Positions 15,366 through 25,894 of a DNA stretch of 64,000 bases are shown piece after piece (positions within the stretch are counted from its first letter, which is position 1; the number at the start of each line of letters is the position of its first letter). The notes under the pieces were generated by a model. The model was not told where the DNA came from and made no database searches. It saw only the letters and a program-made list of their open reading frames with translations. Made by a program: the position numbers and the translations under genes. Origin of the DNA: Lachnospiraceae bacterium (GTDB lineage: Bacteria > Bacillota > Clostridia > Lachnospirales > Lachnospiraceae); the NCBI GenBank assembly GCA_022796475.1, contig JAAWIS010000005.1, positions 17,625-81,624 on the forward strand. Direction: 5' to 3'.

Positions 15366-18300
15366 GTGGCACAAAAAAATCGAAATCAAAGAACAGCGGA
15401 TACCAGAAGCCGAAAGGCTGCTTCTGGCAGGGCAGCCAAACAGGGAAGAGGGCAGGAAGAATATTATGAAGAAGAAATTCCTGCATTTTTACAGGCAGAG
15501 GTTATGATTATTTTGTCCTTTGCGGCTGCTGTCCTTCTATTTTTAAGCAATTTTCATTTATGCGGCGTGGTAGGAGATTTTCTCAGGAAGCTGCAGCTTG
15601 GGCTTTTCGGTGTAGTGGGCTATATTGTTCCGGTTCTTGTTTTTATCGGAACCAGCTTTTACACAGCCAATAGGGGAAATTGGAAAGCTGTGATAAAACT
15701 GGCGGCTGTAATCGGAATGGCCTTGATTGTCTGCGGAATTTCACAGATGGTTTTTGGAATTAAACTGTCAGAGGGCGAGTCTGTGCTTGCTTTTTATAAG
15801 CTTTGTGGTGAAAGCGGAAAAGGCGGGGGATTGGTTGGGGGACTTTTGGCCATTTGTCTTCAATCAATCGTAGGAACCATTGGAACGTATTTGATTTTTC
15901 TGGCGGCATTGATTATCTGCGGCGTATGCATTACAGAAAAATCATTTGTAAATGTGGTAAAAAGCAGCAGTGACCGGGCTTATCAGTATGCAAAGGAGGA
16001 TGCAGCACGGCGAAGAGAGGAGCGGGAAGAACGCCAGGAAGAACGGCGGCGGCTCCGGGAAGAGAAAGTAGTGCGGGGAATAGATTTTGGATCCATACAG
16101 ATCCAGGAAAACATGCCCCTTTCAGAAAATCAGAGGGCTGGCAGCCAGACATTCAAACCAACAGGGAAGGCTGGGGCACTTTTTACAGAACAGGAGATGG
16201 AGCGGAAAGAACAGGCGCCGTCGCCGGCAGATGTGTTTTCCGGGAGGATCCAACTTCCGCCGGAATATGCAGAGCCAGTTCCTTTTGAGGAGGATCTGCT
16301 TGCGTCTGCCCAACCTACAGGAATTGATACAGGAATGTATTCTTCCGAAAAAGGAAGAACGGTTTCAATATCAGCGGACAGGCCTGCTGCAAAAGAAGAA
16401 AAGCCAGAAGATAAAATCATGTCATTTTCCAGGAAGCCTTCCAAAAAGAATGAAGGTCCCTTATATGCAGAACGGGAGATTATGACGTTAGAAGAGATGA
16501 ATGTAGGCCTTAATCTGCCTGAACTTCCAGGAAAACCTAATAAAGACAGGGGCAAAGAGGAGGATCTGGATCTTTTTACAGACGAGATATTTATTGAAGA
16601 AGCCGGGGAAGAAATAAAACCTGTCATCCGGGCGCCTAAGGACAGCTTTGGCAGCAGTCTGGATCATCAATATCAAATCGTCAGTCAGCAAGCTGATACG
16701 AAAAAAGATCCCCTTTCGTTTGAATCATTTAGACCGGAACATTCGGAATCTTCTGATTTTGGACAATTGGAACAAAAGAAAGATCGGATCTGGAAGGAGG
16801 AGCCTGAGCAGGAATCATTTCTTGACGATGATGACAGTTTTTACGAAGAAACAGAGTTTGATGATGAATTTGATTCTTTTGGCGGATCCGATTTTTTAGT
16901 GAAAGCAAAGCCGGATAAGGATCAGGGGCCGGAGAAGATGACAAATACTTATGAGGATACCAGCTTTAATGGCAGCCAAAATACGGATAAAGAGGCTGGC
17001 TTTAGCAGCAGCCAAAATACTTTGACGGAAACAGATCCTTATCAGGAAGAAAAAGCAGAAGCGGGCGTGAATTACGACAGCATTTTCGTTCCGGAGGAAC
17101 CTAAGAGGGTGGTAACAGCTTCTGGAAAAGTGATTGAAACGGAAACAGAGCTGCTTCACAAAAAAATTGAAAAGAAGCGGGAGGAAGCTTTGGAGGGAAA
17201 TAACAGGGAGGCAGTAAATGCAGCGGTAAAAAAACCGGAACCAGTAAAGAAACCCTATGTGTTTCCGCCTACCAGCCTGCTGAAAACAGGAACGAAAGCT
17301 GCCGGTTCCTTCTCCGAACAGGAATATAAGGATACGGCCATTAAGCTGCAGCAGACACTCAGGAATTTTGGCGTAGGCGTTACGGTAACCAATATAAGCT
17401 GTGGTCCAACTGTTACCAGATATGAGCTTCACCCGGAACAGGGCGTAAAGGTCAGCAAGATTGTAGGCTTAGCAGACGATATTAAGCTGAGCCTGGCAGC
17501 AGCGGAAATTAGGATTGAAGCGCCCATTCCCGGAAAATCGGCTGTGGGAATTGAGGTTCCAAACAAAGAAAATTCCATCGTATACCTTCGGGAGCTTCTG
17601 GAATCAGAAGGATTTGCAAACAGCAAATCCCGGCTGACTTTTGCAGTAGGGAAAGATATCGGCGGACAGCCGGTAACGGCAGACATCGGGAAAATGCCTC
17701 ATCTTTTAATTGCAGGCGCTACTGGATCCGGAAAATCAGTCTGTATCAATACCTTAATTATGAGTATTATTTATAAAGCAGATCCGGAAGATGTGAAGCT
17801 GATTATGATCGATCCAAAGGTAGTGGAATTAAGCATATATAATGGGATCCCCCATTTGATGATCCCGGTGGTTACGGATCCCAAAAAAGCTTCCGGTGCG
17901 CTGAATTGGGCTGTGGCGGAAATGGGAGATCGATACAAAAAGTTTGCCCAGTACAATGTGAGAGATCTGAAGGGATATAATGAAAAAATCAAAAATATCC
18001 AGGATATTCCTGAGGATAAGCGGCCTCAAAAACTGCCTCAGATTGTAATTATTGTTGACGAGCTGGCGGATCTTATGATGGTGGTTCCAGGAGAAGTAGA
18101 AGATGCTATCTGCCGTCTGGCCCAGCTTGCCAGAGCAGCGGGAATCCATCTGGTAATAGCTACCCAGAGGCCTTCCGTAAACGTTATTACTGGCTTAATT
18201 AAAGCGAATGTGCCTTCCAGGATTGCTTTTTCTGTGTCTTCCGGTGTGGACTCCAGAACGATTATAGACATGAACGGAGCGGAGAAACTTTTGGGGAAGG

Positions 18301-18701
18301 GCGATATGCTCTTTTATCCTTCCGGGGTTCCGAAACCTCAGAGAGTACAGGGAGCCTTTGTTTCCGATCAGGAGGTTTCCAGTGTGGTAGAGTTTTTAAC
18401 CCAGCAGGGGCTGACAGCCAGCTACAATACGGAAATGGAAAGCAAGATGATGTCGTCTGCGTCGGATTTAGCCGGAGGCGGCGACAGCAGCCGGGACGAA
18501 TACTTTGTCCAGGCGGGAAAATTTATTATCGAGAAAGAAAAAGCTTCTATCGGAATGCTTCAGCGGGTTTTTAAAATCGGCTTTAACCGTGCAGCCCGGA
18601 TCATGGATCAGTTGGCTGATGCGGGAGTAGTAGGGGAAGAAGAGGGAACCAAACCAAGGAAGATCTTAATGACCATGGAGGAATTTGAAAACATCTTGTA
18701 A
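15366..18701 (+). CDS. ftsK: DNA translocase FtsK/SpoIIIE
   Basis: A 1111-residue DNA pump. Four hydrophobic helices lie at about 47-64, 78-99, 108-130 and 153-188. A charged, acidic, low-complexity linker of about 450 residues follows (about 190-640), then the RecA-like motor with 'GPTVTRYELHPEQGVKVSKI', Walker A 'GATGSGKSV' (about 785), Walker B 'IVIIVDELADLMM' (about 893) and 'RLAQLARAAGIHLVIATQRPSV'. The gamma winged-helix domain ('RVFKIGFNRAARIMDQLADAG', from about 1060) reads DNA polarity sequences. It moves chromosome arms through division or sporulation septa. GTG 15366 follows AGGAGGCTTGATTC. The linker is longer than in Bacillus SpoIIIE or SftA. Confidence 0.95.
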   Translation: MAQKNRNQRTADTRSRKAASGRAAKQGRGQEEYYEEEIPAFLQAEVMIILSFAAAVLLFLSNFHLCGVVGDFLRKLQLGLFGVVGYIVPVLVFIGTSFYTANRGNWKAVIKLAAVIGMALIVCGISQMVFGIKLSEGESVLAFYKLCGESGKGGGLVGGLLAICLQSIVGTIGTYLIFLAALIICGVCITEKSFVNVVKSSSDRAYQYAKEDAARRREEREERQEERRRLREEKVVRGIDFGSIQIQENMPLSENQRAGSQTFKPTGKAGALFTEQEMERKEQAPSPADVFSGRIQLPPEYAEPVPFEEDLLASAQPTGIDTGMYSSEKGRTVSISADRPAAKEEKPEDKIMSFSRKPSKKNEGPLYAEREIMTLEEMNVGLNLPELPGKPNKDRGKEEDLDLFTDEIFIEEAGEEIKPVIRAPKDSFGSSLDHQYQIVSQQADTKKDPLSFESFRPEHSESSDFGQLEQKKDRIWKEEPEQESFLDDDDSFYEETEFDDEFDSFGGSDFLVKAKPDKDQGPEKMTNTYEDTSFNGSQNTDKEAGFSSSQNTLTETDPYQEEKAEAGVNYDSIFVPEEPKRVVTASGKVIETETELLHKKIEKKREEALEGNNREAVNAAVKKPEPVKKPYVFPPTSLLKTGTKAAGSFSEQEYKDTAIKLQQTLRNFGVGVTVTNISCGPTVTRYELHPEQGVKVSKIVGLADDIKLSLAAAEIRIEAPIPGKSAVGIEVPNKENSIVYLRELLESEGFANSKSRLTFAVGKDIGGQPVTADIGKMPHLLIAGATGSGKSVCINTLIMSIIYKADPEDVKLIMIDPKVVELSIYNGIPHLMIPVVTDPKKASGALNWAVAEMGDRYKKFAQYNVRDLKGYNEKIKNIQDIPEDKRPQKLPQIVIIVDELADLMMVVPGEVEDAICRLAQLARAAGIHLVIATQRPSVNVITGLIKANVPSRIAFSVSSGVDSRTIIDMNGAEKLLGKGDMLFYPSGVPKPQRVQGAFVSDQEVSSVVEFLTQQGLTASYNTEMESKMMSSASDLAGGGDSSRDEYFVQAGKFIIEKEKASIGMLQRVFKIGFNRAARIMDQLADAGVVGEEEGTKPRKILMTMEEFENIL

Positions 18702-18756
18702 GCTTTGGTCAGGGAAGAACTAAGAAAAATGTTCAAAATGCAAAGGAGGCATCATC

Positions 18757-20427
18757 ATGAAAACAGATATTCAGATTGCACAGGAAGCGAAAATGATCCC
18801 CATTAAAGAGGTAGCTGCAGCTTACGGCATCACAGAAGATGATCTGGAGCTTTACGGCAAGTATAAGGCAAAGCTGACAGACGAATTGTGGGAGCAGGTA
18901 AAAGACCGCCCCGACGGGAAGCTGGTTTTGGTGACAGCAATTAATCCGACGCCTGCAGGAGAAGGGAAAACCACAACTACAGTAGGACTTGGGCAGGCTT
19001 TGGCAAAGCTGAATAAAAAAGCGATTATTGCACTGCGGGAGCCTTCTTTGGGACCATGTTTCGGCATCAAGGGAGGAGCAGCAGGAGGCGGATACGCACA
19101 AGTAGTGCCTATGGAAGAGTTAAACCTTCATTTTACCGGAGATTTTCATGCAATTACCTCGGCGAATAATCTTTTGGCAGCCCTTTTGGACAATCATATC
19201 CAACAAGGAAATGCACTGGAAATTGATACCCGCCAGATTCTCTGGAAACGCTGTCTGGATATGAATGACCGGGTGCTGCGAAATGTAGTCGTAGGACTTG
19301 GAGCAAAACCGGACGGCTTTGTAAGAGAAGATCATTTTGTCATTACGGTGGCATCTGAAATCATGGCAATCCTTTGTCTTGCATCCGATATGAAGGACTT
19401 AAAGGATCGTCTTGGGCGCATTATTGTAGCCTATAACTATGCCGGTGAACCGGTTACAGCCGCTCAGCTTAATGCTGTAGGCGCCATGGCCGCTTTGCTG
19501 AAGGATGCCTTAAAACCAAATCTGATTCAAACCTTAGAGCACACAGGCGCCTTAGTCCACGGCGGACCCTTTGCCAATATCGCCCACGGCTGCAACAGCG
19601 TCCGTGCTACCAGAACAGCATTAAAGCTTGCTGATATTACAGTAACCGAGGCTGGTTTCGGAGCTGACTTAGGCGCTGAGAAGTTTTTTGACATTAAGTG
19701 CAGGATGGCAAGTCTAAAGCCGGATGCAGTAGTACTGGTAGCGACAGTCCGTGCTTTGAAATATAATGGAGGGGTTCCTAAAACAGAACTTTCTCATGAA
19801 AATTTAGAGGCCTTGGCAAAAGGAATTGTAAATCTGGAGAAGCATATTGAAAATCTGCAGAAATTCGGGGTTCCTGTGGTAGTTACCTTAAATTCCTTCA
19901 TAAGTGACACAGAGGCTGAATACGCATTTATTAAGAATTTCTGCGAGGAAAGAGGCTGTGAATTTGCCTTATCCGAAGTTTGGGCAAAAGGCGGGGAAGG
20001 CGGCGTAGCCCTTGCAGAAAAAGTGCTGGAAACCCTGGAAAAGAAGGAAAGCCATTTTACGCCGATTTATCCCGATGAAGCAAGTTTAGAGGATAAGATT
20101 GCGGCTGTGGCAAAGGAAATTTACGGTGCCCAGAAAGTAAGTTATGCCCCGGCAGCCGCCAAAGCATTAAAGAAGGCAGAAGAAATGGGATTTGGAAGTC
20201 TTCCGGTTTGCATGGCGAAAACCCAGTATTCTCTGTCAGATGACCAGACAAAACTTGGCCGTCCGGAAGGATTTACCATTAATGTAAGAGATGCTTACGT
20301 TTCAGCAGGGGCCGGTTTTGTAGTGGTTCTTACCGGAGCAATTATGACTATGCCAGGCCTTCCGAAGAAACCGGCGGCAGATAGCATAGATGTAAATGAA
20401 GAAGGCGTGATTACCGGATTATTTTAG
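18757..20427 (+). CDS. fhs: Formate--tetrahydrofolate ligase
   Basis: A 556-residue enzyme that makes 10-formyl-tetrahydrofolate from formate, THF and ATP, central to one-carbon supply and the Wood-Ljungdahl methyl branch. It shows the N-terminal '[12 protein letters not shown]', the P-loop '[18 protein letters not shown]' (about residue 66), '[20 protein letters not shown]' (about 92) and '[18 protein letters not shown]'-like '[20 protein letters not shown]'. The 'MPGLPK.PAA' end matches the family length. ATG 18757 follows AAGGAGG. It sits alone between ftsK and murE. Confidence 0.97.
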   Translation: MKTDIQIAQEAKMIPIKEVAAAYGITEDDLELYGKYKAKLTDELWEQVKDRPDGKLVLVTAINPTPAGEGKTTTTVGLGQALAKLNKKAIIALREPSLGPCFGIKGGAAGGGYAQVVPMEELNLHFTGDFHAITSANNLLAALLDNHIQQGNALEIDTRQILWKRCLDMNDRVLRNVVVGLGAKPDGFVREDHFVITVASEIMAILCLASDMKDLKDRLGRIIVAYNYAGEPVTAAQLNAVGAMAALLKDALKPNLIQTLEHTGALVHGGPFANIAHGCNSVRATRTALKLADITVTEAGFGADLGAEKFFDIKCRMASLKPDAVVLVATVRALKYNGGVPKTELSHENLEALAKGIVNLEKHIENLQKFGVPVVVTLNSFISDTEAEYAFIKNFCEERGCEFALSEVWAKGGEGGVALAEKVLETLEKKESHFTPIYPDEASLEDKIAAVAKEIYGAQKVSYAPAAAKALKKAEEMGFGSLPVCMAKTQYSLSDDQTKLGRPEGFTINVRDAYVSAGAGFVVVLTGAIMTMPGLPKKPAADSIDVNEEGVITGLF

Positions 20428-20453
20428 TTATAGAATGGAAAGGGCGTGGGCCT

Positions 20454-21932
20454 ATGGTATTAAAGGATTGGATTAGGGAGCTTAACTGTCAGCTTCTTCA
20501 GGGGAGCCTGGATACGGAAGTGGAAGAAGTGGTCTATGATTCCAGAAAAGCCTGTCCCGGAGCGGTATTTGTGTGTATGAAAGGAGCCAGAACGGACTCT
20601 CACAAATTCTGCAGTCAGGTATATGAGGCTGGTGCCCGTGTATTCGTAGTGGAAGAACCCTTAGAGCTTCCAAAAGACGCGGTAATGCTTCAGGTGGAAA
20701 ACGGGCGGAAAGCTTTGGCCGCCCTTTCAGCCGCCAGGTTTGGCTATCCGGACCGCACCATGGTTACCATCGGAGTTACAGGAACCAAGGGAAAAACTAC
20801 CACTGTCCATATGATAAAAGCAATTTTAGAGGCATGTGGGAAACGGGTAGGAATGATTGGAACGAACGGCGTTTCCTTTGCCGGGGTGTGGGAACCGACC
20901 AGGAATACCACACCAGAATCTTACGAGCTTCATCGGTATTTTTCAAAAATGGCAGAGGCAGACTGCGAATATGTGGTAATGGAAGTTTCCTCCCAGGCAT
21001 TTAAGATGCATCGGACAGACGGGATTTTCTTTGATTTCGGGATTTTTACCAATCTGTCACCAGATCATATCGGGCCAGATGAGCATAAAGATTTTGACGA
21101 GTATTTAGCCTGCAAGGCTATGATGTTTCAGCAGTGCCGGATCGGGATTGGAAATTATGATGATGAACATTTTCATCAGGTCACGGCAGAAGCAGACTGT
21201 CCCGTTTATACATATGGGATAGAAGGAGATGCTGATTTCAGGGCAGAGCAGATCCGCTTCGTAGCGGAAAGTGGCTTTGTAGGACTGGAGTTTGCGGTCA
21301 AGGGACGGCTGGACATGGAGGTTAAAGTCAATATCCCGGGAAGATTTAATATTTCAAATGCTGTGGCAGCATTTAGCGTATGCAGCTTTTTCAATCTTCC
21401 TGTTGATAAGATGGGCCGCGCATTAGAACGTATTTCTGTGAATGGACGAATGGAGCTGGCGTATGCCTCCAGCCGCTGCAAGGTAATTATCGACTATGCC
21501 CACAATGCAGTCAGTATGGAAAGTCTTTTGCATACACTCCGGGATTACCAGCCGGCCAGGCTGGTAGTGGTGTTTGGATGCGGCGGAAACCGTTCAAAAG
21601 ACCGTCGGTATGCCATGGGAGAAATGGCAGGGAAGATGGCTGATTTTTCCATAATTACTGCTGATAATTCCAGGTATGAAAAGGTAGAGGATATTATAGC
21701 TGACATTGTGAGTGCCCTGGCTCCCACAAAGGGAGCCTATATCACGATTCCAGACCGGAGAGAAGCGATTACATATGCGATTGCCCATGCCCGGGAAGGC
21801 GATATGATCGCTATTATCGGAAAAGGACATGAAGATTATCAGGAGGTAAACGGCATCCGCACCCATTTCCTGGATCGGGAAGTAGTGGAGGAAGCGGTGC
21901 TTGCCATGGAGCAGCATCCGGACGCTCCTTAG
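20454..21932 (+). CDS. murE: UDP-N-acetylmuramyl-tripeptide synthetase (MurE)
   Basis: A 492-residue Mur ligase that adds the third stem residue to UDP-MurNAc-L-Ala-D-Glu. It has the N-terminal 'VYDSRKACPGAVFVCMKG' UDP-binding part, the P-loop 'GVTGTKGKTTTVHMI' (about residue 108), 'TTPESYELHRYF', 'MEVSSQAF' and 'DYAHNAVSMESLL'. The third-residue-recognition site reads 'DNSRYEKVEDI'; meso-diaminopimelate enzymes have DNPR, so DAP is favoured, with Pro replaced by Ser. murF follows after a 10-bp hairpin. ATG 20454 is preceded by AAAGGGCG at suitable spacing. Confidence 0.9.
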   Translation: MVLKDWIRELNCQLLQGSLDTEVEEVVYDSRKACPGAVFVCMKGARTDSHKFCSQVYEAGARVFVVEEPLELPKDAVMLQVENGRKALAALSAARFGYPDRTMVTIGVTGTKGKTTTVHMIKAILEACGKRVGMIGTNGVSFAGVWEPTRNTTPESYELHRYFSKMAEADCEYVVMEVSSQAFKMHRTDGIFFDFGIFTNLSPDHIGPDEHKDFDEYLACKAMMFQQCRIGIGNYDDEHFHQVTAEADCPVYTYGIEGDADFRAEQIRFVAESGFVGLEFAVKGRLDMEVKVNIPGRFNISNAVAAFSVCSFFNLPVDKMGRALERISVNGRMELAYASSRCKVIIDYAHNAVSMESLLHTLRDYQPARLVVVFGCGGNRSKDRRYAMGEMAGKMADFSIITADNSRYEKVEDIIADIVSALAPTKGAYITIPDRREAITYAIAHAREGDMIAIIGKGHEDYQEVNGIRTHFLDREVVEEAVLAMEQHPDAP

Positions 21933-21965
21933 AGCGTGTCTGAAAATTGCTTTCCGATACGCTCT
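21931..21965 (+). terminator. Hairpin between murE and murF
   Basis: AGAGCGTGTC, which includes the AG of the murE stop, pairs with GATACGCTCT in a 10-bp stem around a 15-base loop. No T-run follows, so it may be a processing or attenuation structure rather than a terminator. Confidence 0.4.
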
Positions 21966-22022
21966 GGGGTGCTCCATACGTTAACCGCAATATGAATATA
22001 AATGGAAGCAGGAAGTCAGGAT

Positions 22023-23438
22023 ATGGAAGATATAACAGTAAAGGATATTGTAAAAGCCTGCGGCGGAAAGCTGCTGTGCGGAAACCCGGAAACCATTCTT
22101 ACACATATCAGCATTGATTCCAGAATGATGAAGGGGGACGATTTATTCGTTCCCCTCATTGGAGAGAAGAATGATGCTCATAATTATATCCATCAGGCCT
22201 TTGAAAATGGGGCCAAAGCTGTGCTGACCGCGCGTCACAGCCATATGGAATCAGAAAAACCGTGGATTCAGGTAGAAGATACCAAAAAGGCTTTGCAGGC
22301 CATCGGAACCTGGTATCGGAACCGGCTTTCTCTGCCTCTCATCGGGATAACCGGAAGTGTGGGAAAAACCACTACCAGAGAAATGATCGGAGCTGCCCTG
22401 GCTGCAAAATATAAGGTATATAAAACGCCGGGGAACAGCAACAGCCAGGTGGGTGTGCCCATTACGATCTCGGAAATTTTAAAAGAAGACGAAATCGGTG
22501 TAATTGAACTTGGCATCAGCGAACCGGGAGAAATGGAACGGATCGCTTTCGTGGCTAAGGTGGATCAGGCTGTGGTAACGAATATTGGCATTTCTCATAT
22601 TGAGCAGTTAGGATCCCAGGATAATATTTGCCGGGAGAAATTTCATATACAGGATGGAATGGCAGAAGGAGGAATTCTCTATTTGAATGGGGATGACCCG
22701 ATCCTGGTGAAGCAAAAAGCCAAAACCGGATGCCGGACAGTTTACTATGGTTTAGGTGAACACTGCGACTATCAGGCATCAGATATCCGGCTGGAAAAGG
22801 GAAAACCTGTTTTTATGGCGATCTGCAGAAAAGGGGGAGAATCTGCAAAAGTTTCTCTTAATGTATTTGGCCGGCATATGATCGGAAATGCCATGGCAGC
22901 GCTGGCTGTGGCAAGAGAAAATGGGATTTCGCTGGAAGACGGAGCAAGAGCCCTGGAAAAGTTTTGCGGGTATCAGGGAAGACAGCAGATTCATGAGGTA
23001 AATGGAATTACCATAATTGATGATTCTTATAACGCAAGCCCGGTATCTATGAAAGCGGGAATACAGGTTTTGTGTGATATCCCTGCTTCCGGAAGAAAGT
23101 TTGCCGTGCTTGCAGATATGAAAGAGTTAGGATCCGAAGCCTCTTCTTATCACAGGGAAATTGGAATATTTTTAGCAGAAAAAAAGATTCATGGGATCGC
23201 CCTTTATGGGGAACTGGCAGCTCAGATCGGAGAAGCTTTAAACAGACAAAAAGAGCTTGCAAACAGCCAGAAGAAAGAGGGAATGGAGGAATTCCCACAG
23301 GAAATCTGCTGTTTTTTAGAGAAGGAAAGTCTGAAAAAATGGCTGAAGGCTCAATTAAAAAGCGGAGATTGCGTGCTGTTTAAAGGTTCTAACAGTATGG
23401 GCCTGAAAACATTGGTTTCAGCATTTTTAAACCAATAA
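22023..23438 (+). CDS. murF: UDP-N-acetylmuramoyl-tripeptide--D-alanyl-D-alanine ligase
   Basis: A 471-residue Mur ligase that attaches D-Ala-D-Ala to the UDP-MurNAc tripeptide. It has the N-terminal 'ISIDSRMMKGDDLFVPLIGE', the P-loop 'GITGSVGKTTTREMIGA' (about residue 107), 'TPGNSNSQVGVP', 'ELGISEPGEM' and 'IIDDSYNASPVSMKA' for the C-terminal ligase domain. I start it at ATG 22023, which has AGGAAG eight bases before and matches the usual MurF start; the track starts 7 residues earlier. A run of Lys/Glu near the C-terminus is a lineage-specific insertion. Confidence 0.93.
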   Translation: MEDITVKDIVKACGGKLLCGNPETILTHISIDSRMMKGDDLFVPLIGEKNDAHNYIHQAFENGAKAVLTARHSHMESEKPWIQVEDTKKALQAIGTWYRNRLSLPLIGITGSVGKTTTREMIGAALAAKYKVYKTPGNSNSQVGVPITISEILKEDEIGVIELGISEPGEMERIAFVAKVDQAVVTNIGISHIEQLGSQDNICREKFHIQDGMAEGGILYLNGDDPILVKQKAKTGCRTVYYGLGEHCDYQASDIRLEKGKPVFMAICRKGGESAKVSLNVFGRHMIGNAMAALAVARENGISLEDGARALEKFCGYQGRQQIHEVNGITIIDDSYNASPVSMKAGIQVLCDIPASGRKFAVLADMKELGSEASSYHREIGIFLAEKKIHGIALYGELAAQIGEALNRQKELANSQKKEGMEEFPQEICCFLEKESLKKWLKAQLKSGDCVLFKGSNSMGLKTLVSAFLNQ

Positions 23439-23601
23439 AAAGGCAGCAGCTTTTAAGTCTTCTGCTAACAGCAGCGGGTCTGCCGGTGGCGCCTGCAGAA
23501 AAGTTTGTCAAATTTGCAGTGAAAATGGTGTGTTTGCTGCCGGGCGCATGAAGGTTGCTGAGGGCATTCAGGCAAAATAACAAAATCGGAGAGAAAAGCA
23601 C

Positions 23602-25866
23602 ATGGCAGAATTTGCCGATATTATTATTGATATCTCACATGAGAAAGTAGACCGGCCTTTTCAGTACCGGATACCAGAATCTTTGAAAAGCCAGGTTTAT
23701 GCAGGCTGCCAGGTGGATGTACCCTTTGGAAAGGGGAACCGGATCCGAAAGGGATATGTAGTAGGCTTATCCAATCAGGCTTGCTACGATCGGGAAAAAC
23801 TAAAAGAAATTGTCAGGATCCATAAGGGAAGTGTTTCAGCAGAATCCCAGTTGATCCAAGTTGCCTGGTGGATGAAGGAGCGCTATGGATCCACTATGAA
23901 CCAGGCTTTAAAAACGGTGCTCCCGGTAAAGCAGAAAGTAAAGCAGAAGGAGAAGCGATGGATTACCTGCCTGATAAGGAAAGAGGAGTTAAGGATTCAG
24001 ATTGCAGAAGCTGCAAAAAGGAAATATAAGGCCAGGGAACGGCTTTTTAGGGCTTTTTTGGAAATGGAGCAGATTCCCTACGAAATGGCGCTGCAGCAGC
24101 TTCATATAACAGCGGCAGCGATGAAGCCTTTGATTGACCAGGGGATGATTCGATTAGATACCTTGGCAGATTACCGGAATCCGGCTGCCGGATTTTTGAA
24201 ATCTCAGGGGAAAACAGGTTCATTGGTTACATTAAACCAGGAGCAGCAGGCAGTTGTTTCGGACATTTGTCTGCAGTATGACAAAGGGATTCAAAAGACC
24301 TATCTGATTCACGGAATTACCGGAAGCGGAAAAACAGAAATTTATATGGAGCTGATTGAACATATGCAGAGTCAGGGAAAAGAATCCATTCTCCTGATTC
24401 CGGAAATTTCCCTTACGTATCAGACGGTTATGCGGTTTTGCAGGCGGTTTGGAAATAAAGTTTCTTTTATTAATTCCAAGCTTTCGGCAGGGGAGCGGTA
24501 CGATCAGTTTGAACAGGCAAGAAAAGGGGAAATTCAGATTATGATTGGCCCTCGTTCTGCGCTGTTTACTCCCTTCCGCAATCTGGGGCTGATTATAATG
24601 GATGAAGAACATGAAACTGCCTATAAAAGCGAAATCACGCCCAGATATCATGCAAGAGAAACGGCTCAGTACAGGGCCGGGCTGTGCGGCGCCAGTGTGG
24701 TGTTAGGATCTGCCACACCTTCTGTAGAAACCTATACGAAGGCGCTTCATGGGATTTACGGCTATTATAAAATCACCAGACGGGCGAAGAAAAACAGTAT
24801 GCTTCCATCGGTTATGGTAGTGGATATGCGAAAGGAGCTGAAGGAAGGGAACCGATCGATTTTCAGCGGCCGTCTGGAAAGTCTGATAAAAGAAAAGCTG
24901 GCTAAAAAAGAACAGATTATTCTCTTTTTAAACCGCAGGGGATATTCCAGTTTTTTGTCCTGCAGAAACTGCGGGGCGGCCATTAAATGTCCTCACTGTG
25001 ATGTTACCCTAACGCTTCACCAGGATGATCGTCTTGTATGCCACTACTGCAACTACCAAATCCGGCGTCCCAGGCTTTGTCCTGCCTGCTCTTCCCCTTA
25101 CCTTGCACCCTTTGGGGCAGGAACGCAAAAAGTAGCAGCTTTGGTTCGGGAAACCTTTCCAGAGGCAAGGGTACTGAGGATGGACTATGACACTACCTCA
25201 AAAAAAGGGGGGCATGAGGCCATTTTATCTGCATTTTCCGGCCATGAGGCAGATATTTTAGTGGGAACCCAGATGATTGTAAAAGGTCATGATTTTCCGG
25301 CAGTTACTCTGGTAGGGATATTAGCGGCAGACCTATCTCTTTACGCCCCGGATTACCGGTGCGGGGAGCGGACTTTTCAGCTTTTGACTCAGGCGGCTGG
25401 AAGGGCAGGAAGAGATGAACGAAGCGGGCATGTAGTGATACAAACTTACAGCCCGGAGCATTACTGCATTGAAGCTGCTGCTACCCAGAATTATGAACAA
25501 TTTTATCAAAAGGAAATGGAGTACCGGAAACTTCTTTCCTATCCTCCTGCCTGTGCGCTGATGGCATTAATGGTTAGTTCCCCAAATGAAGAAATAACAG
25601 GAAAGGCGATGGAAACTGCCTGGCGCATTGCCGAACATTTTTACCGGAACATGGCAGCAGGACCGCACCTGTCCGGTTCCCTAAATATGCAGTTTATCGG
25701 CCCGGTAAATGCGGTTATTTACAAACTTAATGATATGTACAGAAAAATTTTATATATGAAGTGCGAAAATTATGATATACTAATAAAAATCAGAAATCAT
25801 ATGGAAGAGGAATTAAAAGGTCACAGCTTTTATGGCCAGGCATCAATTCTGTTTGATTTTATGTAG
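23602..25866 (+). CDS. priA: Primosomal protein N' (PriA helicase)
   Basis: A 754-residue replication-restart helicase. The N-terminal DNA-binding domain begins 'ADIIIDISHEKVDRPFQYRIP'. The motor has Walker A 'GITGSGKTEIYMEL' (about 237), the DEAH-like 'IMDEEHE' (about 333), 'VLGSATPS' and 'TQAAGRAGRD'. Eight cysteines in 'CRNCGAAIKCPHC...CHYCNY...CPACSS' (about 453-500) form the two zinc sites. GGAGAG precedes ATG 23602. It heads the conserved priA-def-fmt run. Confidence 0.96.
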   Translation: MAEFADIIIDISHEKVDRPFQYRIPESLKSQVYAGCQVDVPFGKGNRIRKGYVVGLSNQACYDREKLKEIVRIHKGSVSAESQLIQVAWWMKERYGSTMNQALKTVLPVKQKVKQKEKRWITCLIRKEELRIQIAEAAKRKYKARERLFRAFLEMEQIPYEMALQQLHITAAAMKPLIDQGMIRLDTLADYRNPAAGFLKSQGKTGSLVTLNQEQQAVVSDICLQYDKGIQKTYLIHGITGSGKTEIYMELIEHMQSQGKESILLIPEISLTYQTVMRFCRRFGNKVSFINSKLSAGERYDQFEQARKGEIQIMIGPRSALFTPFRNLGLIIMDEEHETAYKSEITPRYHARETAQYRAGLCGASVVLGSATPSVETYTKALHGIYGYYKITRRAKKNSMLPSVMVVDMRKELKEGNRSIFSGRLESLIKEKLAKKEQIILFLNRRGYSSFLSCRNCGAAIKCPHCDVTLTLHQDDRLVCHYCNYQIRRPRLCPACSSPYLAPFGAGTQKVAALVRETFPEARVLRMDYDTTSKKGGHEAILSAFSGHEADILVGTQMIVKGHDFPAVTLVGILAADLSLYAPDYRCGERTFQLLTQAAGRAGRDERSGHVVIQTYSPEHYCIEAAATQNYEQFYQKEMEYRKLLSYPPACALMALMVSSPNEEITGKAMETAWRIAEHFYRNMAAGPHLSGSLNMQFIGPVNAVIYKLNDMYRKILYMKCENYDILIKIRNHMEEELKGHSFYGQASILFDFM

Positions 25867-25894
25867 ATTTAAGAAGGAGAGCAAAGGATACATT

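Noticed and set aside
16130-16627. 165-codon minus-strand ORF inside ftsK
   Set aside because: Antisense of the low-complexity FtsK linker; no independent support.
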